From: Planctomycetota bacterium
GTDB lineage: Bacteria; Planctomycetota; UBA1135; GCA-002686595
NCBI GenBank assembly: GCA_028823345.1
Contig: JAPKBR010000022.1
Location: 1-58,013 of the forward strand
Length of the DNA stretch: 58,013 nt
Direction: 5' to 3'
Notes under the pieces: generated by a model
Databases searched by the model: none
What the model saw: only the letters and a program-made list of their open reading frames with translations
What the model was told of the DNA's origin: nothing
Translations under genes and position numbers: made by a program
Shown: piece by piece, positions 25,806-34,956 of the stretch
How positions within the stretch are numbered: the first letter of the stretch is position 1
How the letters are laid out: each line of letters starts with the position of its first letter

Positions 25806-27005
25806 ATGTTTATAGCCCTTCTTCTTCTGCCCCTGTGCGCGTCACCAGCCCTCCCCCAAGAGGCGTTGGCGACCGCCTGGTTGCAGAGCCTGGGAGGGGA
25901 CCATCCGAGTGCCGAAAAAATTGTGACGGAATTCGGCCAGGACGGCGCCAAGGGGCTGATCTCCTTAGAACGTAGCCTGGGAGCGCGCCTCTCCCACCCC
26001 ACATGGCAGCGAACCTTTGATGACCTGCCGTACCAAGCGGCCCAGTTGATCGATACCGAGCCCAGCCCCGAGCTGCGCACCTTCGGCATGCTTGCCGGCC
26101 AGCGCCATGGGGAATGGGGATGCTTAAACTCGTTGGTACGACTGTCTCGACTGCCCAGCACCTCCACCGTGGCTGCCCACGAGAAAGCCGGCGCAGCCCT
26201 TGCCGATGCCTTGGCTGCAGTCTTCCTCCGGGATCCAAGGGCTCTCCCCAAATTGCGCGTGAACACGGTGCCCCGAATGCACTTGCCGCACCTTGCTGAC
26301 CGTTTGGGTCGACTTGCTGATCCGCGCGCCCTCGCGATCCTCGTTCAGTTGATGGACGGGGAATCCGGTCCAGAGCAAGCCGCGCTCTCGGCTATCGCGC
26401 GCCTTGCGCGCACGGTGACCTTGGTCCCCAAAGATGCCGAACTGCGGCGTGTACGCTACCGCGTAGAACATCCCGAAGAGGGCCTGCGTATGTTGGCCTG
26501 CCAGGCCCTTGGCCTATTGCACGATGAGAATGGAGTACGCCTACTTCAGTCGCGACTCACTGACCCATCCCCCTCGGTGCGCGCTGCTGCCCACTCGGCC
26601 TTGCGCCGGATCACTGGGCTACGGTTGCATCAGGGATCGAGGGCTTGGCTCTCGTGGATCCGGACCCAAGAGGACTGGTGGAACAATCGGAGCGAGTTGG
26701 TCTTGAGCGCATTGCCGACTGCCCAAGGAGCCGAGTGTGCGAGTCTCTTGCGCGAAATTGCGGGTGCTCGACTTCACCGACGGGCGCTCACCGCAGAGCT
26801 GCTTGCCTTGCTCGACAACAGCCACGGGGACAGTATCTCGCTCCTTCTGGCTGCCATCGTGGCTCTCGACAGCCCCCAGGCAATGCCCGCCATTAGCCTG
26901 CTCTTGAGCCACCCGGACCACCATGTGAGGAAGGCCGCCACCCTTGCCCTGGCTGCTCTGAGGGGCTCCAAGAGCCCGCCCAAGACCCCCAGCGAGACCT
27001 CCTAA
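25806..27005 (+). CDS. Secreted HEAT-repeat protein
   Basis: A 399-residue protein with a short signal peptide (MFIALLLLPLCASPALPQ) and a body of paired Ala/Leu-rich helices. HEAT-type units are clearest at residues 165-200 (ADPRALAILVQLMDG), 225-265 (ALGLLHDENGVRLLQSRLTD, PSPSVRAAAHSALRRITG) and 355-390 (PQAMPAISLLLSHPDHHVRK). Such solenoids bind other proteins. It begins 6 bases after the PilX-like gene, so it probably serves the same pilus or secretion assembly, perhaps as a periplasmic scaffold. The role is not known from sequence. Confidence 0.75.
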   Translation: MFIALLLLPLCASPALPQEALATAWLQSLGGDHPSAEKIVTEFGQDGAKGLISLERSLGARLSHPTWQRTFDDLPYQAAQLIDTEPSPELRTFGMLAGQRHGEWGCLNSLVRLSRLPSTSTVAAHEKAGAALADALAAVFLRDPRALPKLRVNTVPRMHLPHLADRLGRLADPRALAILVQLMDGESGPEQAALSAIARLARTVTLVPKDAELRRVRYRVEHPEEGLRMLACQALGLLHDENGVRLLQSRLTDPSPSVRAAAHSALRRITGLRLHQGSRAWLSWIRTQEDWWNNRSELVLSALPTAQGAECASLLREIAGARLHRRALTAELLALLDNSHGDSISLLLAAIVALDSPQAMPAISLLLSHPDHHVRKAATLALAALRGSKSPPKTPSETS

Positions 27006-27073
27006 ATCCAGTTTCAAGCCCAACGGCTCCATTTGTCGATTGACACCTTTAAGGACCACAGCTCCACACTCTC

Positions 27074-27583
27074 ATGACAAGAAAACCATTCCAACGCCGG
27101 CGCAAGCTCATCAAGCCCGGGTTGCAACTCCGGTTGACCGCTATCTTCACCGGCCTCTGTGCCCTGTCCCTGCTATTGCAGTTCATTCTGTTCCAGTCTG
27201 CGCTCACCTCCGCGGCTCTTGAGTTGCCCACAGACAGCGCGCGCATGTTGGACTTGAGCCAAGGCATCGTGATCAAGGTCCTCGCGATTTCATTCCTTGC
27301 TTGCCTACCCCTGACATTCTTGGTGGGCATCTTGACCACCTTCAAGTTTGCCGGTCCCATCTGGCGCTTTGAAACTTTCTTGAATGCCATCCTGCGAGGC
27401 GAAAAGCCCCGGAACTTCACCCTGCGCAAGGGCGATCACCTGAATGATCTAGCCGACCTCTTGGTGCGTGCCACCAAGCCTTTGCGTGAAGATGAAGCCT
27501 CCGACAAAGAGGTAGTAGCGGAGAACATCAAAGAGAACACGAAACGACCCTCCCTGCCGGCCATCCTGCGCCGCGTCTCCTGA
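27074..27583 (+). CDS. Two-helix membrane protein with a HAMP-like segment
   Basis: A 169-residue protein with membrane helices at about residues 20-42 and 68-92, a short outer loop, and a cytoplasmic stretch GPIWRFETFLNAILRGE...LRKGDHLNDLADLL that resembles a HAMP linker. It has no kinase or methyl-accepting domain. The N-terminus is very basic (TRKPFQRRRKLIKPG). It lies 68 bases after the HEAT-repeat gene and 14 bases before the histidine kinase gene, suggesting that it passes or modifies a transmembrane signal to that kinase. Similar HAMP-only proteins are seen in delta-proteobacteria and planctomycetes, but I know of no assigned function. Confidence 0.65.
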   Translation: MTRKPFQRRRKLIKPGLQLRLTAIFTGLCALSLLLQFILFQSALTSAALELPTDSARMLDLSQGIVIKVLAISFLACLPLTFLVGILTTFKFAGPIWRFETFLNAILRGEKPRNFTLRKGDHLNDLADLLVRATKPLREDEASDKEVVAENIKENTKRPSLPAILRRVS

Positions 27584-27597
27584 GGATCAGACCAACC

Positions 27598-29556
27598 ATG
27601 TCCCTTTCCACACGCATATCTCTGGCCTTGGCCCTGGTGGTGGCGGCCTTTGCCGTACTCGATGGCTGGGTTGTGCAGCGCGTATTTGGCGAGCGCTTTG
27701 ATGCCCTGGAAGAGACCAGCGCTTTGACCGACATGGATCGTGTACAGCAGGCCCTCGAGCAGGACGTGCAACAGTTGGCTAATTTGACCCACTCCCTCGC
27801 TGGATCTCCTAGCGTGCTCGCGGGCAACGGAGCTGGACTCAGTGATGCGGAACTCAGCGCGCTGGGATTGGATGTGTACTTTCTGCTCGGTTCGGGAGCC
27901 GAAAACCAAGACCGGAAGGTGCTCCGCTCCCGGGTTGAGCTACCTTCAGAATACCAGGATGCAAACCTCGTGAGCTTCCCCCGGAGCATGTGGTCGAGCC
28001 GGCACCCGCTACTCGCGGAAGGCATAGACGCCCAGCAGTCCGATGGCGCCCTTCGCTCCGGCATTCAACTCACAGTCGCTGGACCTCTTTTGCTGGCTGT
28101 GGACCCCACCTGGTCAGCCGATGGCCAAGCAAGCGATCGGATTCTTGTCACAGGACGCTTCCTATCCGGGAACCGCCTCAGTCGCCTGCAAGATCGCACC
28201 CGGGTGAATTTCGAGCTCTTGCAACTCGATGATCAAAATCAGCTTCCCGAACACATTCGCGAGCGCCTTCCAATGGTCACCGGCTCCCCGGTACCCCACT
28301 TGGAACGGGGGGATGACTGCCTCTTGGGCATGAGCACCTTCGATGATCTACGCGAACGCCCGCAATTGTTGATCGTCGCAGTCTTGCCCAGCACGATCAG
28401 CGCAGAAGGACAAGCCGCTGTGACCTTTGGCCGCATCTCTGTGCTTACCGGCGCAGCGGTTCTGGTTTTGGCTCTGTTGGTTCTCTTGCGGCGCATCGTG
28501 CTCGCACCCCTCGCTGCCTTGACCCAGCACGCCGAGTCAGTGGGTATGACCGAGAACGTAGGCCTGCGCTTGAATTCCAAACGCACCGATGAATTAGGCC
28601 GTCTTTCAGGGGAATTAGATTCCATGCTCGACAAGCTAGTGGAAGCACGAGCAGCCCTTGTGGATGCGGCCCGAACCGCCGGCCAGAGTGAAGTTGCCAC
28701 AGGCATACTGCACAACGTGGGCAACATGCTCTCGGGTATCGGGGTCTCCTCTGAAGAGTTGGGCGAGTCGATCGAACAACTCGGGACCAATGACCTGAAC
28801 ACCGTCGCCGCCGCCCTCCAAGAGCACGCCGAGGACTTGGGGCATTACATGAGCCAAGACCCGCGCGGCCAACACCTGTCGCCCTTCGTGCAAGCCTTGG
28901 CCCAGCAACAGACGACCCAGCGCGATCGCTTGCAGCGGGAACTGCATTCTCTACGCGAGGGCTTGGAGCACGTGGCCGAATTGGTACGCGGGCAGCAACA
29001 GTTCACCCAAAAGGGCGGTTTGACCACGGAGTTCGACCCTAGTGCCTTGATGGAAGAGGCCCTCCTCTTGGTGGAGCGCAGCCTAGGCCGTGACCCTGAT
29101 ATGGAAATCCTGCGTGTGTTCAATCCTGACGTGGCCAGCACCCAAGGGGATCGCCACCGGAGCCTGGACGTTCTGGTCAACCTGATCCAAAACGCTTTCC
29201 AAGCGATGGAAGGCCAAGAGGGTCCCAAGCGTTTGGTCCTGCGCTCCGATCGTGATGAGAGCGGCGCCTACTTCGAGGTCGAGGACTCGGGGATGGGGAT
29301 CGAAGCCGCGAACTTGACCCGGGTGTTTGCCCCCGGGTTCACCACTCGTGAAACCGGCCATGGTTATGGCCTCCACACCGCCGCCAATGCCGCCGGAGAA
29401 ATGGGCGGGAACCTCGAAGTGCATTCCCCCGGGCTAGGCCTGGGCGCTACTTTCCGACTGCGTTCCTCTCTCGACGTTCGGGTAACTCTAGTTGCTCCAA
29501 CCGTATCTACTGAATCTCTGCCTAGCTCTCAGGTGCCCTATGAACTACACCAATAG
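27598..29556 (+). CDS. Membrane sensor histidine kinase
   Basis: A 652-residue kinase. A membrane helix (about residues 6-27) precedes an outer sensor domain of about 250 residues that looks like a CHASE4 domain. A second helix (about 283-300) leads to a HAMP linker (PLAALTQHAESVGM...DELGRLSGELDSMLDKL). The phospho-acceptor is probably His372 in ATGILHNVGNMLSG, a variant H-box of a known kinase subgroup. The ATPase has the N-box LVNLIQNAFQAM, G1 DSGMGI and G2 GHGYGLH. The 3' end overlaps the response regulator gene by 17 bases. The prepilin genes upstream suggest that it senses or controls that assembly. Confidence 0.88.
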   Translation: MSLSTRISLALALVVAAFAVLDGWVVQRVFGERFDALEETSALTDMDRVQQALEQDVQQLANLTHSLAGSPSVLAGNGAGLSDAELSALGLDVYFLLGSGAENQDRKVLRSRVELPSEYQDANLVSFPRSMWSSRHPLLAEGIDAQQSDGALRSGIQLTVAGPLLLAVDPTWSADGQASDRILVTGRFLSGNRLSRLQDRTRVNFELLQLDDQNQLPEHIRERLPMVTGSPVPHLERGDDCLLGMSTFDDLRERPQLLIVAVLPSTISAEGQAAVTFGRISVLTGAAVLVLALLVLLRRIVLAPLAALTQHAESVGMTENVGLRLNSKRTDELGRLSGELDSMLDKLVEARAALVDAARTAGQSEVATGILHNVGNMLSGIGVSSEELGESIEQLGTNDLNTVAAALQEHAEDLGHYMSQDPRGQHLSPFVQALAQQQTTQRDRLQRELHSLREGLEHVAELVRGQQQFTQKGGLTTEFDPSALMEEALLLVERSLGRDPDMEILRVFNPDVASTQGDRHRSLDVLVNLIQNAFQAMEGQEGPKRLVLRSDRDESGAYFEVEDSGMGIEAANLTRVFAPGFTTRETGHGYGLHTAANAAGEMGGNLEVHSPGLGLGATFRLRSSLDVRVTLVAPTVSTESLPSSQVPYELHQ

Positions 29557-30370
29557 AATCCTAGTTGTGGACGATGATCCGTCGATCCACGATGCCTTCA
29601 CCAAGATATTCCTCAAGACAAACGCCAGTCAAGGCACTTTAGATGCGGCACGCTCTGCCTTCACTGGAGCCGTCGACAAGCAAGCGAAGCCTGCCCCCGA
29701 GCAGCGTGCGTTGATCCATGCCCATCAGGGAGAAGAAGCAGTCAAGATCGTCACTGAGGCGATGGAAGCCGGCGCCCCCATCGCCGTCGCCTTTGTGGAT
29801 GTACGCATGCCACCGGGAATCGATGGGGTGGAAACCGTTCGACGGATTTGGCAAGTGGCCCCCGAGACCGAGATCGTGCTCTGCACGGCGTGGTCCGATT
29901 ACAGCCACGAGGACACCCTCCAGTCCTTGGGCAATAGCCACCACCTCTTGATCCTGAAGAAACCCTTCGAATCCATTGAGGTGCGCCAGATGGCCTTAGC
30001 GCTCCATGAGAAGCGGCGCTCGGCTCAACAGACCGAGGTCCTCATGCAAGACTTGCAGGCCGCATCTTCCGAGACCAAGGCCTATGCATCCTCATTGGTC
30101 ACTGCGAACCGAGCTCTCTCGTTGTCGAAGAAATCGACGGACTATGTCACGCGCTTGAAATCCGAAGCACTCAAGGAACTCACCGGCGAAATGCGCTTCC
30201 TAGCGGAGTCCGTTCTGGGTCGTTTTCTGAAAACCGGAGACACCCAGGGCATGGAACAGGCAATCGACCAGACCCAGAGCCTCCTTGCACGATTGGAAGC
30301 CACCATGGAACCTGGGCAGAATGCAGCTCTGAGTGACGATTTTGACCAGCAGAAAGCCCCCGGACAATAG
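29540..30370 (+). CDS. Response regulator with a receiver domain and helical output
   Basis: A 276-residue protein. The receiver domain (about residues 6-155) has the acidic pair DDD in RILVVDDDPS, the phospho-acceptor Asp87 in VAFVDVRMPPG, Thr/Ser in LCTAWSD and Lys in LILKKPFE. An insert of about 35 residues (Ala/Lys/Gln-rich) separates strand 1/helix 1 from the middle of the domain, which is unusual. The C-terminal 120 residues are helical (coiled-coil-like), without a recognised DNA-binding or enzyme domain. The ATG at 29540 lies inside the kinase gene, indicating coupled translation. Confidence 0.85.
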   Translation: MNYTNRILVVDDDPSIHDAFTKIFLKTNASQGTLDAARSAFTGAVDKQAKPAPEQRALIHAHQGEEAVKIVTEAMEAGAPIAVAFVDVRMPPGIDGVETVRRIWQVAPETEIVLCTAWSDYSHEDTLQSLGNSHHLLILKKPFESIEVRQMALALHEKRRSAQQTEVLMQDLQAASSETKAYASSLVTANRALSLSKKSTDYVTRLKSEALKELTGEMRFLAESVLGRFLKTGDTQGMEQAIDQTQSLLARLEATMEPGQNAALSDDFDQQKAPGQ

Positions 30371-30870
30371 TTATCCACAAATGGGGTCGCCCAGTAGGCG
30401 CAAGCCCCTGGTTCCTATTATCAGCTTCACGGACGTACCTACGGCTGCGCAAGAGGAACTACGAATGCACCTATCTCCTTGCTAGTAAAGGGCTTAGAAG
30501 CGCTCTAATTCCCCCGGAAAGGCGAGGCTACTTCCTTTTCAAGCGTTCCCTAGGAAAACCGTATACCAAGGGTTCTTGGGAGCCAATTCAGGAGGAGTTT
30601 TCCGCAAGTTACCCACATAGGAAGCCGCTTTCCTGAATCTCACTTTTCGAGGGTTCGCAAGTCGTTCCCCTCACTCGGGTTGAGACACCTCCCCCAACCA
30701 AACCCTTGACCCCACAGGATGTCCTGATCTTCCCACTCTGGTCCCAGCGCAGGCGATCGGAACTCGACCGCCTCACCCCCTTCCTCCCAGCTTGACTCCC
30801 GACTCCCGCCGAGGGCAACAACAGGACCAGGCCGATACTCCTAGGCTGCCGGTCTGCTAAGCTCCGCCAC
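30371..30870. other. 500-base non-coding region with two DnaA-box-like sites
   Basis: No credible gene was found in either strand. A perfect TTATCCACA starts immediately after the response regulator stop (30371-30379) and TTACCCACA lies at 30609-30617. A hairpin (30383-30386 and 30388-30391 pairing with 30405-30408 and 30397-30400) follows the first site and may terminate the upstream operon. The 3' part, before lptB, is strongly pyrimidine-biased. No AT-rich unwinding element and no dnaA or dnaN gene was seen. Confidence 0.5.
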
Positions 30871-31623
30871 GTGGAAAAGACCCTGCTGGAAGTCAATGGC
30901 CTGACCAAGAGCTATCGCCGGCGACGGGTGGTGGACGGGGTCGGCTTCAAAGTCGACGCAGGCGAAATCGTGGGCCTCCTCGGCCCCAATGGCGCTGGCA
31001 AGTCCACCAGCTTTCGCATGACCATCGGCCTGATTGTCCCTGATGCTGGCCAGGTGCGGATCAACGGCGTGGATTGCAGCAAGGCCCCCATGTACCGCCG
31101 GGCGCGCATGGGAATGGGCTACCTACCCCAAGAGACCAGCGTTTTTCGACAAATGTCGGTGCGCGACAACTTGCTGGCAGTGCTTGAGGCTCTGCCCCTC
31201 TCACGCAAGGAGCGAAAGTCAGAGGCTCACCGATTGATGGGCGAGCTCGAACTTGAGCACCTCGAGGACAACCTGGGAGAGACCCTTTCGGGGGGCGAGC
31301 GGCGCCGCCTGGAACTGGCCCGAGCCTTGGCCACCAAACCCAAGGTGCTCCTGCTAGACGAGCCCTTCGCCGGTGTGGACCCGATCAACGTGGAGGAGAT
31401 CCAAGTCCTGGTGAACCGCCTGCGGGAAAATGGGCTTGGGATCCTGATCACGGACCACAACGTGCGAGAGACCCTTCAAAGCACCGACCGGGCCTACATC
31501 ATCTTCCGAGGCCAGATCCTGCGTCACGGAAATGCCGAGGAGTTGATCAATGACCCCAAGGTGCGCGAGGTCTACTTGGGACACAAGTTCGATTTGGACC
31601 TTCAGGCCAACAAACCGGTCTAG
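30871..31623 (+). CDS. lptB: LPS export ABC transporter ATP-binding protein
   Basis: A 250-residue ATPase of the LptB type, which powers lipopolysaccharide transfer from the inner membrane with LptFG. Visible motifs: Walker A GPNGAGKST (38-46), Q-loop YLPQETSVFRQMSV (a LptB-typical sequence), signature LSGGERRRLELARAL, Walker B LLLDEPFAGVDP and the switch histidine in ITDHNVRETL. The start is a GTG at 30871. No lptA, lptC, lptF or lptG is adjacent; the next gene is etfB after 154 bases. It implies an LPS-bearing outer membrane. Confidence 0.93.
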   Translation: MEKTLLEVNGLTKSYRRRRVVDGVGFKVDAGEIVGLLGPNGAGKSTSFRMTIGLIVPDAGQVRINGVDCSKAPMYRRARMGMGYLPQETSVFRQMSVRDNLLAVLEALPLSRKERKSEAHRLMGELELEHLEDNLGETLSGGERRRLELARALATKPKVLLLDEPFAGVDPINVEEIQVLVNRLRENGLGILITDHNVRETLQSTDRAYIIFRGQILRHGNAEELINDPKVREVYLGHKFDLDLQANKPV

Positions 31624-31777
31624 GGCCTCGCAAATTAAGGATTGAGCCACCACTGGGTCCAAGAGCGTAGGTCCCAAACCTTGAGGGATGCGCCCCCCAA
31701 GGCTATCCTCATCGCCCAACAAGCGGTTCCACCGCGGACCGACACCATTCCCCCAACCCCCCAGTGAACGCCAAGCC

Positions 31778-32530
31778 ATGAACATCGTAGCCTGCGTCAA
31801 ACGAGTGCCCACCACAGATGCCGAGGTCAAGGTTGCCGCCGATGGCAAATCCCTCGACGAGAGCGGCCTCTCTTACATGATCTCCTTCTATGACGAACTC
31901 GCCCTTGAGGAGGCGGTTCGCACCAAGGAAACCCACGGGGGTGAGGTCACAGTCTTGACCCTCGGCCCCAGCAGTGGCACCAAGGAAATCCGCGAATGCT
32001 TGGCCAAGGGTGGAGACCGGGCGGAAGTCTTGGCCGATCCGGGCTGGCTTTCTCGGGACTGCCGCGCCACCGCCAAGGCTTTGGCGGCGAAACTCAAGGA
32101 CCTCGGCGCGGACTTGGCCTTCATGGGCCGTGTGGCCACGGACCGGGACAACGCTGCTGTGGGACCGATGGTCGCCACGTACCTCGGTTGGGCTTGCGTC
32201 ACCGATGCGATCTCCCTGGAGATCGCCGATGGCAAGGGCAGCGCCAAGCGGGAAACCGAACAGGGCCTCGAAACCATCGAGTTCTCCCTGCCCGCGGTCA
32301 TCACTTGCAACAAGGGACTCAACGAGCCGCGCTACTCGAACCTGAGAGGGATCATGGCGGCCAAGAAGAAGCCCTTCGAAGAAAGCCCCGCCGAATTGGT
32401 CGAGAACCAGGCCAGCGTGTCCGCCCTGGCGCCCCCCGCGCCCCGTGCCGAAAGCCGCATTCTCGGCACCGGCCCCGATGCAGTCCCCACTCTGATCGAT
32501 GCCTTGCGCAACGAAGCCAAGGTCCTCTAG
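31778..32530 (+). CDS. etfB: Electron transfer flavoprotein beta subunit
   Basis: A 250-residue ETF beta subunit; ETF collects electrons from acyl-CoA dehydrogenases and passes them to ETF:quinone oxidoreductase. The sequence begins MNIVACVKRVPTTDAEVKV, and has the domain-typical DELALEEAVR, GRVATDRDNAAVGPMVA and the signature region CNKGLNEPRYSNLRGIMAAKKK. The ATG at 31778 gives the standard N-terminus; in-frame codons further upstream were rejected. The etfA gene follows after 14 bases. Its likely donors are the three acyl-CoA dehydrogenases in this window. Confidence 0.95.
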   Translation: MNIVACVKRVPTTDAEVKVAADGKSLDESGLSYMISFYDELALEEAVRTKETHGGEVTVLTLGPSSGTKEIRECLAKGGDRAEVLADPGWLSRDCRATAKALAAKLKDLGADLAFMGRVATDRDNAAVGPMVATYLGWACVTDAISLEIADGKGSAKRETEQGLETIEFSLPAVITCNKGLNEPRYSNLRGIMAAKKKPFEESPAELVENQASVSALAPPAPRAESRILGTGPDAVPTLIDALRNEAKVL

Positions 32531-32544
32531 CCCTCAAGAACACC

Positions 32545-33486
<942 letters not shown>

Positions 33487-33501
33487 GCCCGGACACGGGG
33501 G

Positions 33502-34920
33502 TCACTTATCCCCGCCCCCGTACCCACTGGCGCGAATCGCCGAATCCAAGGCGGGCGGCAGCACAATCGGTTGCCACGGATACTGGTGTTGTTCGGCGAC
33601 GCGCTCAATCGTCTCCATTTCGGCCTGCAGGGCACGCAAGAGCTCCAAGCCTAAGCCCTGGGTCAAGTCTCTTTGGGGCTTGAGTTCTTTGGGATCGGAC
33701 GCGAGGTTAAACCAGACCGCATCCCCTGTGACCTCGTTCCAAACCAGCTTGCCCTGACCGCTGATCACACTGCGCATGCGGTTTTGATCAGCCAAGAGTT
33801 CACTAAGCGCAATTCTGGGAGGGACGTCCTCGCCCCGGGCCAAAGGTGCAAGGCTTTGCCCCACGAACTCGTTGGAGGGCGCAAGTCCCGATAATTCCAT
33901 CAGGGTTGGGCCCAAGTCCACCATGCGTGTCAGGTCATCAACCACCATTCCACGCGGCAGTCTGCCGGGAGCGCGAATCACCAGAGGGATGTTGATCGCC
34001 TCCCCGTACAAGGTCCGACGATGCCCCTTGGAGCCGTGGTCAAAGAACTCCGTACCATGGTCGCTGGTCACCACGACGATCGTGTCGTCCGCCAGTTGCA
34101 ATTCATCCAATAGTCCAAGCAGCAACTTGACGTGCACATCGCACCACATGATCTCCCCGTCATAGAGCGCGATCAACTGGCGTAAATCACGGTCGTCCAT
34201 GCCTCCATGGATGCGCTGGTCAAAGAAGAACTCGCGGCCATCGACAAAACCATCGTAGCTGGGATCACCGAAGCGCGCATCAAAGGGCGCAGGGGGCACA
34301 AAATCAAAGTGTGCATCCCACAGGTGCACAAACATAAAGAAGGGATCTTCCCTGTGCTCTCGCAACCACGCAGATGCCGCGTTCACCACACCAGGGTTGG
34401 TGACCCCATGATGCGACCGCCGGTGGGCTGCGGGATCGCCCGCCCATTGGTCCACACTTTGGCCGTCCAGGCGGGCCGCTAGATCTGGAACGCAAAAGCG
34501 GTATTCGTCAAAGCCCTGGCCAAGGCCAAAGGCCGGGTGGAGATAGGGCCCCGCGAAAAAGCCGCTAGTGCCATAACCCGCCTGGGAATAACGTTCCGCA
34601 AGGGTGGTGATCCCGTCGGGCAGGGCGTTACTTGTGCCGTCCACACAGCCGTGCACGGAGTCCGGCAGGGAGGTGAACATGGCCGCATGGGCCGGCAGGG
34701 TCCAGGGTGCGCTGGAAACATGTCGCGCAAAACGCACGCCGTCGTCGGCGAGTCCATCAATGGTCGGGGTGGTCGTGCGTTCGTACCCATAGGAAGACAC
34801 ATGATCCGCACGCAGCATGTCGATCGAGATCACGAGCACATTGGGCCGCACCTGGTGCTCGCCGCCACAGGCAGGGAGCAGGACAAGCAACAGGGACAAG
34901 GGGACGGGGCGCAGCATCAT
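33502..34920 (-). CDS. Alkaline-phosphatase-superfamily (sulfatase-like) lipoprotein without a formylglycine motif
   Basis: A 472-residue lipoprotein (lipobox LLPAC, Cys18) of the sulfatase/phosphoglycerol-transferase family. The first metal-binding strand is NVLVISIDMLRADHVSSYGY, and the second metal site is VTSDHGTEFFDHGSKGHR. At the catalytic position it has Ser70-Ala-Pro-Trp-Thr74 (SSAPWTLPAHAAM) instead of Cys/Ser-x-Pro-x-Arg, so conversion to formylglycine is not expected; Ser/Thr nucleophiles are used by related phosphoglycerol transferases and phosphodiesterases. It is the last gene of a four-gene minus-strand unit, 36 bases after the GT-C/TPR gene. Confidence 0.82.
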   Translation of the reverse strand: MMLRPVPLSLLLVLLPACGGEHQVRPNVLVISIDMLRADHVSSYGYERTTTPTIDGLADDGVRFARHVSSAPWTLPAHAAMFTSLPDSVHGCVDGTSNALPDGITTLAERYSQAGYGTSGFFAGPYLHPAFGLGQGFDEYRFCVPDLAARLDGQSVDQWAGDPAAHRRSHHGVTNPGVVNAASAWLREHREDPFFMFVHLWDAHFDFVPPAPFDARFGDPSYDGFVDGREFFFDQRIHGGMDDRDLRQLIALYDGEIMWCDVHVKLLLGLLDELQLADDTIVVVTSDHGTEFFDHGSKGHRRTLYGEAINIPLVIRAPGRLPRGMVVDDLTRMVDLGPTLMELSGLAPSNEFVGQSLAPLARGEDVPPRIALSELLADQNRMRSVISGQGKLVWNEVTGDAVWFNLASDPKELKPQRDLTQGLGLELLRALQAEMETIERVAEQHQYPWQPIVLPPALDSAIRASGYGGGDK

Positions 34921-34956
34921 CAGAAGATTACGGAGTGAAACACAACAACGTGAAGA

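Noticed and set aside
27040-27068. TTGACA as a possible -35 element before the HAMP-like gene
   Set aside because: No -10-like hexamer was found at a proper distance.
30371-30617. Chromosome replication origin
   Set aside because: Only two DnaA-box-like sites, no AT-rich unwinding region and no dnaA, dnaN, rpmH or gidA neighbours; kept only as a low-level observation.
30609-30908. 99-codon open frame on the minus strand upstream of lptB
   Set aside because: Its composition is unlike the surrounding proteins, it overlaps the lptB start and shows no recognisable feature.
31996-32544. Long N-terminal extension of etfA
   Set aside because: It runs through etfB in another frame with low-complexity translation; the ATG at 32545 gives the normal ETF alpha N-terminus.
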